This document shows, in pieces, positions 57,111-64,000 of a stretch of 64,000 bases of DNA. This DNA comes from Chlorobiota bacterium (GTDB lineage: Bacteria > Bacteroidota > Ignavibacteria > OLB7): contig JAQBOZ010000037.1 in the NCBI GenBank assembly GCA_028287785.1, positions 16,574-80,573 of the forward strand, written 5' to 3'. Positions within the stretch are counted from its first letter, which is position 1. Every line of letters starts with the position of its first letter. Under the pieces are notes generated by a model. That model worked only from the letters and a program-made list of their open reading frames with translations, was not told the DNA's origin and searched no databases. A program made the translations under genes and the position numbers.

Positions 57111-57408
57111 CAGGAAGTCCGGGGTCGATATGAAAAGGTCGCTCTGCCAACGGTTGAACGATGAAATTACGAAGAGAGCGGACGCGGAACCTTGAAACTG
57201 ATAAAAATATGCCCTGGAACGGGCATCCTTCGGCGGGCCGGCGACCCATTCGGTTGTCTGCGTTCAGGGGGTGGCAATCGGCCGTGATCTGTTTTCGTGG
57301 CGGCCCCTGCCGGAATTCCCTCCACTGTCATAGATTTGCCGCTGATTCGGTTTCGCGGGCACCGATCCGCGAGGTCACTCCTCTCCATCTCAAACAGGGC
57401 ATCGATTC

Positions 57409-57855
57409 ATGGACACACTCTACACGATTCATTCCTACCTTCGCTGGCTGGTGGCTCTCACGCTTGTGCTGGCGCTTATCAGGACCGCGATGATCTGGTT
57501 ACGGAAGGGGCAGTTCACCGGAGCCGATCGCGGCATTATCTCGGCGACGGTTGGGTTGATGGATCTTCAGCTGCTGCTTGGGGCGATCATCCTGTTCGGC
57601 TGGGGGATTCATCTTCCGGCGGAGCGGTTCCGGCTGGAGCATGCGGTGACCATCCTTATCGGCCTGATCATCGCCCATATGACCGCCCGTTATAAGAAGC
57701 TGGACGGGCCCGAGCGGGCGCGCAAGACCTTTATCTCGCTGCTGATCGCGGCTATCCTGATCTTCGTCGGCGTCTACCGGCTTCCCGGCAACGGCTGGAC
57801 GCGCTGGATGAATCGCGGGACGGAGACGGTGGTGATGAGCGCCCCGGCGCGGTAG
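57409..57855 (+). CDS. Four-helix membrane protein, cytochrome b561-like
   Basis: A 148-residue protein with four hydrophobic helices. Conserved His near helix ends (TIHSYLRWLVALTLVLALIR, FRLEHAVTILIGLIIAHMTA) suggest a b561-like or similar small family common in Bacteroidota and relatives; haem ligation is plausible but not shown. The N-terminal IHSYLRW motif is typical of that group. It stands alone between divergent and convergent neighbours. Confidence 0.65.
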   Translation: MDTLYTIHSYLRWLVALTLVLALIRTAMIWLRKGQFTGADRGIISATVGLMDLQLLLGAIILFGWGIHLPAERFRLEHAVTILIGLIIAHMTARYKKLDGPERARKTFISLLIAAILIFVGVYRLPGNGWTRWMNRGTETVVMSAPAR

Positions 57856-57934
57856 CAGACCCCTGAACAATACATTCCGCATGGAGCTGAGGAGTTCTCC
57901 CCTGTCTTCAAGCCCCGCCGGGGCGCAATCCCTG

Positions 57935-57959
57935 TTGCGCGGGGCAGCGCCCCGCGCAA
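57935..57959. terminator. Bidirectional hairpin
   Basis: Perfect 11-bp stem TTGCGCGGGGC/GCCCCGCGCAA (57935-57945 with 57949-57959), loop AGC, in the 110-bp gap between convergent genes. A smaller GCCCCGCCGGGGC palindrome lies just before it. Confidence 0.55.
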
Positions 57960-57965
57960 GGTTGG

Positions 57966-59528
57966 TTATCGAACAACAACCAGCGGCCGGGAGTCGTTGA
58001 ACGCTCCGGCGCGCAGCCCGCAGAAATAGGTGCCCGCGGGGAGTCTGGAGATATCCATCCGCGCGGCGTATGTCCCGGCGCTCTGGATGCCGCGATCGAT
58101 CTTCAGCACCTCCCTTCCCCCGATATCGTGCAGCGATATCACCACCCGCTCCGTGCGTGTCAGCCTGTACTGAAGCGTCGATTCCATCGATGCCGGGGCG
58201 GGCGATATCGACAGCAGCGCCGCGGCTCCCCTGCTCCCCTCCGAAACGCCCACCGCCAGGCTCTTGTATATCGGAATGCGATGCGTGGGATCGCAGAGGT
58301 TGACCGGCAGAATGGAACTGAGACGGCTGTCCGGCAGGCTGAACAGCGGCGCGAGGATCGACGCGTAGTAGCACTGAAACTCGATCGACTGGCGCAGGTT
58401 GCCGGCGTTGTCCAGGTTCTGAAGATCGGGGAGCCCGCCGAACATCTTTCCGCCATCCACCGGAGTGCCGAACACCATGTGCGGCGCGGCGGCGCCATGA
58501 TCGGTCCCGGAGCCATTATCGCTCACGCGACGTCCGAATTCCGAGTAGGTCATCCCCACAACCCGTTCGTGGATGCCGAGCGCAACAAGGTCATCCATGA
58601 ACGACTTTACGGCGTTGCCAAGCCTCGAAAGCAGATCGGCATGCGTCTCAAGCTGATTGGAATGATTATCGAAGCTGCCGAGCGAGACCATGTAGACCTT
58701 CGACTTCAACCCGCCGGCGATCAGCCGCGCGACGATCGCGAGCGATTCTCCCAGAGCGTTGCCAGCGGGATATGTGGCGATGTTCTTTGCGCGGTCGGCG
58801 GCATCCTTGATGATGGTCGAAAACCCGAGCGACTGGGAATTGATCGTCTCGATATATTCCCACTCTCTTCCGGCGAACGTATCGTTGACATCGTCATCCA
58901 CCACATTGGGCTTGCCGTTGACCAGATCGTAGAATGATTTCGGATCGGAAAGCGCGATGCCGATCGTCGAGCTTGCCAGGCCGAATATCGATGAGGTGGA
59001 TGGGCTTATCTGAACCGCCGGCGGATAATCCGGAAGTGTTTTTGGAAAATCGGGAAATTCCTGCTGGAGATAGCGGGCGATCCAGCCTGTGGCGTGCGAG
59101 TCGGCGGTGGTGCTTCCCGACGCCGTATTCCAGATTTCAGTTCCGGTGAAATGGGATGACGAATATCCGCTGTAGCCGAGATTATTGACAATGGCAAGCT
59201 GCCCATCGTTAAACATATGCTGCAATCCTGAAAGCGACGGGTGAAGACGAAGCAGTGGCTCCGAATTCAGCGTGAGCGCGGATTCTTTTTTTATTCCAAT
59301 GGTGGGGCGTGCCTTGTAATACGCGTCATCATCGACCGGAATTACCGTGTTCAACCCGTCGTTGCCGCCGGCGAGCTGAATAATTACCAGCACGCGATCG
59401 CTCGCATCGTCCATCGCGAGTGCCGGCAGGAAGCTCTGTCCCAGGGCATCGAGACGGAAGCCGTTGAAAATCAGCGGGGCCGCCAGCGTTGCCGGTATGG
59501 TGCGAGCGAGAAATGTTCTCCGTTTCAT
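57966..59528 (-). CDS. Secreted DUF1501 (sulfatase-fold) protein
   Basis: A 520-residue protein starting MKRRTFLARTIPATLAAPLIF, a twin-arginine-like leader (RR followed by a hydrophobic core). The body is DUF1501, an alkaline-phosphatase/sulfatase-fold family of unknown substrate: LVIIQLAGGNDGLNTVIPVD, GTEIWNTASGSTTADSHATG, VGMTYSEFGRRVSDNGSGTD with HGAAAPH just after. The last ~80 residues resemble a surface-sorting domain (GTYFCGLRAGAFNDSRPLVV). Paired with the DUF1800 gene upstream (25-bp gap), the usual arrangement. Confidence 0.85.
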   Translation of the reverse strand: MKRRTFLARTIPATLAAPLIFNGFRLDALGQSFLPALAMDDASDRVLVIIQLAGGNDGLNTVIPVDDDAYYKARPTIGIKKESALTLNSEPLLRLHPSLSGLQHMFNDGQLAIVNNLGYSGYSSSHFTGTEIWNTASGSTTADSHATGWIARYLQQEFPDFPKTLPDYPPAVQISPSTSSIFGLASSTIGIALSDPKSFYDLVNGKPNVVDDDVNDTFAGREWEYIETINSQSLGFSTIIKDAADRAKNIATYPAGNALGESLAIVARLIAGGLKSKVYMVSLGSFDNHSNQLETHADLLSRLGNAVKSFMDDLVALGIHERVVGMTYSEFGRRVSDNGSGTDHGAAAPHMVFGTPVDGGKMFGGLPDLQNLDNAGNLRQSIEFQCYYASILAPLFSLPDSRLSSILPVNLCDPTHRIPIYKSLAVGVSEGSRGAAALLSISPAPASMESTLQYRLTRTERVVISLHDIGGREVLKIDRGIQSAGTYAARMDISRLPAGTYFCGLRAGAFNDSRPLVVVR

Positions 59529-59553
59529 TGCCTGTCCTGTGGTGATGGGGAGG

Positions 59554-61215
59554 TTACATTAACTGATAATTCGAGGAACGCATCAGGAATTTCAACATTC
59601 CGTTCAACCGCGCTTCCTTCAGGCTGTTCTCCAGCGACTGCCATTCGTATGCCGGCTGTCCCTGCAGCAATGCGTCAAGAAGCTGCTGTTTCAGACGCGC
59701 GGATGCGGGATAGGCAAGCAGATGCTCGGTGATATCGGCCACAAGCTGTTCCACGTCGTTATCGAACGATGCGAACTGCTTCGCGAACGGCAGCACCGGC
59801 AACTGGGTATGGCCGTAGACCTGCGTTGGGGCGGCATCGATGGCGCCAAGAACCTTCTGATAATAAATGTTTTCGCCATCGATCAGCGCGTCGGTGTAGA
59901 ACCGGCGCTGCGGGAGCGTCGTGCTGCTGATCCAGGTGCGATAGAACTGCCAGCCCTGCACCCCCGGCGGATCGAAAACCTCCTGTCCCGTCTCGGTCGT
60001 GTCCCGTTGCAGCACATGCGTCAGAAATTCCAGCTCCTCCGCCGTGCGCGGCCCGGTGGTCATTGCGCGCGCCGTTCCGACGAAAATATCCACAGGGCTT
60101 TTTATCGATGCGCCGATGATATTCCGATCGTAAAAATGTCCGCTCAGGAATAATTTTTTCAGCACCGCGCCAACGTTCCAGTTGCTGGAGCGGAATTCCT
60201 CGGCAAGCGGCGCGATGATATTATCCTCGATTTCCCTTGCGATAGGTGTAAACGGGGTGAGCCTGGTATCGGTATAGACGAAAAATCGATAGAGTTTCCG
60301 GACGATATATCGCGCCGTCTGCTCGCGGGAGAATATAAGATCGATCAATTTATCCAGCTCCTGATCGCCGTAGTAGCCGGTGCCCTTGATCGTCTGGCCG
60401 TAGATCACCTTGTCCTTTGTGTCGTGCCAGTAATCATAGCATGTCGGGGTATCGTTGATTCCCGACGGGATGAACGACCATCCGGTGAGGATGCGGGCGG
60501 CTTCGCGGACATCCTGCTGCGTATAATTCGGCGTGCCGTTGTTATCCATCACGCCAAGCGTGAAAAGCTCCTGCAGTTCGCGGGCGTAATTCTCATTGAT
60601 TGCGTCGGCCCGGTTGGTGATCCCGTTCAGATAATAAAGCATCGCTCTGTCCACGGAAACCAGACGCACAAGCTGTTTGAAATCCCCGACGGCGAATTTT
60701 CTGAAAAGCTGGTTCTGAATATAAATAAGGCGGTGATCCGGATCGATTGCACCATCGCACGCAAAATGATTATGCCAGAAAAGGGCCATTCTCTCCCGCA
60801 CATTCAGCGGGCTGTCGATCATCAACCCGCTCCACCACCGCCGCAGTTCATCGCGGAATGCGTGGCTGATGTCGAGCCGGTTGGAGTCGTAATACATGGA
60901 CGATGCATCCATCCAGCGGGCGGTGTATTCCGGCGGCGCGGGGACATCGGCAAGGGGGGCGGTAAGCTGGTCGACGAGCTGATCCATGGACATGCCGTCG
61001 GTTGCAAGCACCTCGGAATACTTCGGCGCAAGTATTGTCCGCCGGAGCAGGTGCATGCGCGTGGCTCTGTTCCAGGGGCCGGTATATCGATCCAGGCTCG
61101 GAACGGAAAGAAGGCTTCGTTCCCTGGTATCCCTGGAATCGGAGGTCGCTGTCCCGTGCGGTTCCTGCGCCAGGCCCGGGATAGCGAACGACGTAAGAAA
61201 GCTTCTGCGATTCAT
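59554..61215 (-). CDS. Secreted DUF1800 protein
   Basis: A 553-residue protein of the DUF1800 family, nearly always encoded beside DUF1501. ATG 61215 gives the RR-containing leader MNRRSFLTSFAIPGLAQE. Family hallmarks: ATRMHLLRRTILAPKYSEV, RERMALFWHNHFACDGAI, NENYARELQELFTLGVMD, ILTGWSFIPSG and RKLYRFFVYTDTRLTPF. Function unknown; the pair is thought to be exported and to act on a polymer or redox substrate, but this is not established. First gene of the two-gene operon. Confidence 0.88.
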   Translation of the reverse strand: MNRRSFLTSFAIPGLAQEPHGTATSDSRDTRERSLLSVPSLDRYTGPWNRATRMHLLRRTILAPKYSEVLATDGMSMDQLVDQLTAPLADVPAPPEYTARWMDASSMYYDSNRLDISHAFRDELRRWWSGLMIDSPLNVRERMALFWHNHFACDGAIDPDHRLIYIQNQLFRKFAVGDFKQLVRLVSVDRAMLYYLNGITNRADAINENYARELQELFTLGVMDNNGTPNYTQQDVREAARILTGWSFIPSGINDTPTCYDYWHDTKDKVIYGQTIKGTGYYGDQELDKLIDLIFSREQTARYIVRKLYRFFVYTDTRLTPFTPIAREIEDNIIAPLAEEFRSSNWNVGAVLKKLFLSGHFYDRNIIGASIKSPVDIFVGTARAMTTGPRTAEELEFLTHVLQRDTTETGQEVFDPPGVQGWQFYRTWISSTTLPQRRFYTDALIDGENIYYQKVLGAIDAAPTQVYGHTQLPVLPFAKQFASFDNDVEQLVADITEHLLAYPASARLKQQLLDALLQGQPAYEWQSLENSLKEARLNGMLKFLMRSSNYQLM

Positions 61216-61880
61216 TGCGATCAGATCAATAGTGTGAATGCCGAACGGTCTTTTCGCTGTATCAGGCGAATGTAGAACAATCCTGTTCGGTTCCACAACC
61301 CATTTCATGTAATGATTCGGATGAACGCATCGGCTTCACGGCCGGCGGCTTTATTCCGGTGACGTGATGAATGCCCGGTTCGTCATCTGTCCAGGGACCT
61401 TGTGGTAATCGCTCCAGACCGTCACGTTCCGGGCATATGATGACCGAGCTGAACCCGCTTCCGCCGGCATAACTTTCCATGATTATTCGGGTTATACCTT
61501 CGCCGGCAGCTTGCTTCGCGGGGTTTGGCGATAGAGTGAACGGACGCCACCGGCGTATCTCGATCGCATGCAGCTCCATCCATGATTCTTCTCCCGATTC
61601 TCCCACTCTCCTCCATCTCAACGGTCGTTCGCGTTCGGATGCCGGCCGATGGAATCGGGGACATGGATCAATGTGGCCCATCGCGATGGTTTTCCGAGTC
61701 AGTCGGTGACCGGGAAAGCATCCTCCCGATGGAGTAAATCCGTTCGGGGTGTCCGCTATCGATCTTCGCTATTGCCTATTTCAATTCAGGGTGCCAGCTT
61801 GCCTGTTCACCCTGTCCGGTATCGATTTCTCCAACCGCGCGCTCAATCTCCGGGAGCGTGGGATCTTCCAGGCGCTGCAC
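61216..61880. other. Intergenic region between divergent genes
   Basis: About 665 bp without a supported gene. Both flanking genes are secreted-protein genes reading outward, so their promoters should lie here; no clear -35/-10 pair or hairpin stands out. Confidence 0.5.
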
Positions 61881-64000
61881 ATGATATCCGTTCGACTCCT
61901 TACCAGGACATTTCTTCCATTCCTTTTTCTTTCCCTGGCATCGGCGGCAATTCATGCCCAGGTTCCGGCCGGGAAGGAATTTCTTGTTGTGCTCCCCGCC
62001 GTTTCGCAGGGACAGGAGCGGAGCCTGAATAAGGGAACCTTTACGTTCGAGGTGATGGCCCAGCGCGATGCGAACGTCAGGGTAACATGGGCGAACAACG
62101 GGACGGTGCTCTCGAACACCTTCCTGCCGGCGGGAGCGCGGGCGGTGTTCTCGAAACCCCAGTTCGCGATCAACCAGATCATGCAGCGGCCGGAGATCGA
62201 GTATGTCGATATCATCAACAAGATGGGCTTTATCGTCACCGCCGATCAGCCGGTGAGCGTCCGCGCAACGTTCGATTCCAGCAACTGCACCGAGACCTAT
62301 TCCCTCTATCCGGTCGCCAGTTGGGGGACCGACTACAGGCTGGTGACATACAGCGGCCTCTCGGCCAGGAGCCAGCGGAACGGGTTTGTGATCATGGGGT
62401 CGCAGGACAATACGCAGGTGACAATCACGCCAAACGCCCCCACGTACGGTGGAGGGCATCCGGCCGGCCTGCCGTTCAATATCACGCTGAACAAGTATGA
62501 TGTGTACCAGGTCCTGACCAACAGCCCCGGTCAGATCGATGGCGATATGACCGGCACGCGCATCAAGTCGAACAAGCCGGTCGGCGTGATCTCCTTCTCG
62601 CAGGGGGCCAGCGTCCCGTACGTCGGGCCCCCTCCCATCCCTCCGGCGCCGAAGCTCTGCGAGCCCGCCATCGAGACGTTCTTCTCCGCCAAGGCCATGA
62701 TCGAGCAGCAGGCGCCGGACGCCATGGCGGGAACCACCTTCTACGCCATGCCGTTCTCGCGGACTCCGACGCTGGATATCGACTCGATCGAGTACTGCTT
62801 CAAGGCGCAGACAAAGCGTCGCGACAGCTCGCGTCTCCGGTTCTACGTGCTGAACGATGGCACGCGGATCTTCCTCAACGGCATGGTCGTCAGCAAGATG
62901 ATGTTCCCCCCCGATACCGTTCTCCAGGATTCGATGTTCAATGCGGGAATGCTCTATGAGATATCGATCGCCGAGCCCACGCAGGTGGTTGCGACCAAGC
63001 CGATGATCGGCGCGGAGTACGCGTTCAGCGGGAACGACCGGATGTCCTACGGGCCATTGCTCGATATCGGGCTGACGGGGAATCCCGACACGCTGCGTGT
63101 CCCTTACGGCGACCCCATGATGGTGGCGCTTCCCCCCGTATCCTTCTACAAGCCGAACCTGGAGATCACCGTGCCGAACGTCCGGGAACGGGCTTCGCGG
63201 TCCGGCATCGAGCGCACCTTCGTCTACTGGAAGCATCTACTTATCATCACCGCCCCGGTCACCGCGGTGAAAGGGGTTACGCTCAACGGCCAGCCGGTGA
63301 ACTTCGGCTTCACCTATCCGGATGGGAAGTATGCCTCCGCAATGGTCCGCGTGGCGCCCGGACTTCGCCAGCTTATCGAATCGGCCGAACCGATCAGCGT
63401 GATGGGATACGGCATCACCTGGAACGATTCCTATGGCACGATGGCCTCCGAGGCGATCCGCTCGCACGGCGTGGTGGCCCCCGATACGCTCCGCTTCTCC
63501 ACATGCGATCCCCAGAAGGATACCACGATCAATGTGCGGAGCACCGGCGGTGGCGATTTCAGGGTCGACTCGATCCGCTTCAACGGCATCAACGGATCGG
63601 TCCTCAACCCGACGCCGGCGGAGTTCCCGGTTGCCATGCCGACCGGCTCCGCCAGAAAGATTCTCCTGCGCGTCAAGACGCCGACGCCGGGCGTCTACAC
63701 CGGATCGATCCGCGTCTATACCGATGCCAACAACAAGGCTGTGTTTGAACTTCCGTTCGTGATCACGCGCGACAGCGCGCAGCTCGCCATTCCCGCCACC
63801 ACCGTCGATTTCGGCGTGCTGAAGGCGCAGGAGACCACGCACGATACGGTCATCGTGGTCCGCAACAGCGGGCCGCGACCGCTGGTGATCACGACAATCG
63901 CCTTTGCGGGGACCGGCTATCAGTTGATCGGCGGCTCGCTGCCGGATACGCTGGCTCCGGGCGGGACCGATTCTCTGCGGGTCCGGTTCACGCCGAGCGT
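61881..64000 (+). CDS. Large secreted surface protein, IgGFc-binding-like N-terminus (partial)
   Basis: From ATG 61881 an open frame of 706 codons runs off the right edge. The signal peptide is MISVRLLTRTFLPFLFLSLA followed by SAAIHAQ. Residues ~30-330 resemble the IgGFc-binding-like N-terminal domain of bacterial adhesins (QGQERSLNKGTFTFEVMAQR, VGVISFSQGASVPYVGPPPI). From about residue 530 there are ASH/choice-of-anchor-like beta blocks (PDTLRFSTCDPQKDTTINVR, ATTVDFGVLKAQETTHDTVI). Probably a T9SS or outer-membrane surface protein; the C-terminus with any sorting domain is outside the window. Confidence 0.8.
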   Translation, partial: MISVRLLTRTFLPFLFLSLASAAIHAQVPAGKEFLVVLPAVSQGQERSLNKGTFTFEVMAQRDANVRVTWANNGTVLSNTFLPAGARAVFSKPQFAINQIMQRPEIEYVDIINKMGFIVTADQPVSVRATFDSSNCTETYSLYPVASWGTDYRLVTYSGLSARSQRNGFVIMGSQDNTQVTITPNAPTYGGGHPAGLPFNITLNKYDVYQVLTNSPGQIDGDMTGTRIKSNKPVGVISFSQGASVPYVGPPPIPPAPKLCEPAIETFFSAKAMIEQQAPDAMAGTTFYAMPFSRTPTLDIDSIEYCFKAQTKRRDSSRLRFYVLNDGTRIFLNGMVVSKMMFPPDTVLQDSMFNAGMLYEISIAEPTQVVATKPMIGAEYAFSGNDRMSYGPLLDIGLTGNPDTLRVPYGDPMMVALPPVSFYKPNLEITVPNVRERASRSGIERTFVYWKHLLIITAPVTAVKGVTLNGQPVNFGFTYPDGKYASAMVRVAPGLRQLIESAEPISVMGYGITWNDSYGTMASEAIRSHGVVAPDTLRFSTCDPQKDTTINVRSTGGGDFRVDSIRFNGINGSVLNPTPAEFPVAMPTGSARKILLRVKTPTPGVYTGSIRVYTDANNKAVFELPFVITRDSAQLAIPATTVDFGVLKAQETTHDTVIVVRNSGPRPLVITTIAFAGTGYQLIGGSLPDTLAPGGTDSLRVRFTPS

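Overview
The window (roughly 60% GC) looks like a chromosome segment of a bacterium from the Bacteroidota/Chlorobi/Ignavibacteria/Kapabacteria (FCB) side of the tree. The evidence is five secreted proteins, at least three of them (at 13.3, 26.8 and 53.2 kb) with type IX secretion (T9SS)-like C-terminal domains, several GTG starts, a DUF1501/DUF1800 pair, HpnC/HpnD squalene genes, a queF-queD-queC set, and a compact prs-rplY-pth-rpsF-ssb-rplI cluster. I see no insertion sequence, prophage, rRNA or CRISPR array. There is one tRNA (Gln, UUG).

Layout. 0-6.5 kb is mostly minus strand: a DUF4279 protein cut by the left edge, a plus-strand cyclase-family enzyme, then the information-processing cluster (L9, SSB, S6, peptidyl-tRNA hydrolase, L25, PRPP synthetase, tRNA-Gln) and a small DUF2905 membrane protein. 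6.7-12.3 kb holds a NatA/NatB-like ABC exporter, PTS enzyme I and Mpl (cell-wall recycling ligase). 12.4-20.3 kb is a plus-strand run: HpnC, a secreted T9SS protein, HpnD, a beta-propeller lipoprotein, a polytopic membrane protein, a hotdog thioesterase and a type II asparaginase. 20.4-25.7 kb is minus strand: a cytochrome-c-like lipoprotein, PanB, a LipM-like octanoyltransferase, an orphan UgpC/MalK-type ATPase, an HNH protein and transaldolase. 26.8-31.1 kb is one very large T9SS-exported protein whose codon use differs clearly from its neighbours, closed by a textbook terminator. 31.3-34.4 kb is a tight plus-strand string: small membrane protein, PurN, macro-domain hydrolase, QueF, QueD, QueC.

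34.5-50 kb is the most unusual part. It has an AddB-like nuclease, a divergent pair of small DNA-binding proteins (one a LexA/UmuD-fold repressor lacking its catalytic Ser and Lys) around four helically phased TTGWC repeats, a STAND ATPase with a C-terminal SARP/BTAD output module, a small secreted protein, a hybrid IS630-like-HTH/LuxR regulator with two 17-nt-spaced inverted repeats upstream, and a MalT/LAL-type regulator. Long gene-poor, lower-GC stretches rich in hairpins and short repeats separate them. 50.7-53 kb is a two-gene module: a predicted intracellular trypsin-like protease with a zinc ribbon, and a partner sharing its C-terminal domain.

53-64 kb carries a Cys-rich T9SS protein, a conserved hypothetical, the catalytic subunit of methylmalonyl-CoA mutase, a four-helix membrane protein, DUF1501 and DUF1800 secreted proteins, and the start of a large surface protein running off the right edge.

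A dispersed palindromic element with a GTTTGAAAC core occurs three times (4.76, 9.02 and 20.3 kb), always between genes. The best candidates for undescribed biology are the phased-repeat/dead-protease repressor switch at 38.4 kb, the protease-partner module at 50.7 kb and the transposase-HTH/LuxR hybrid at 45-46.4 kb.
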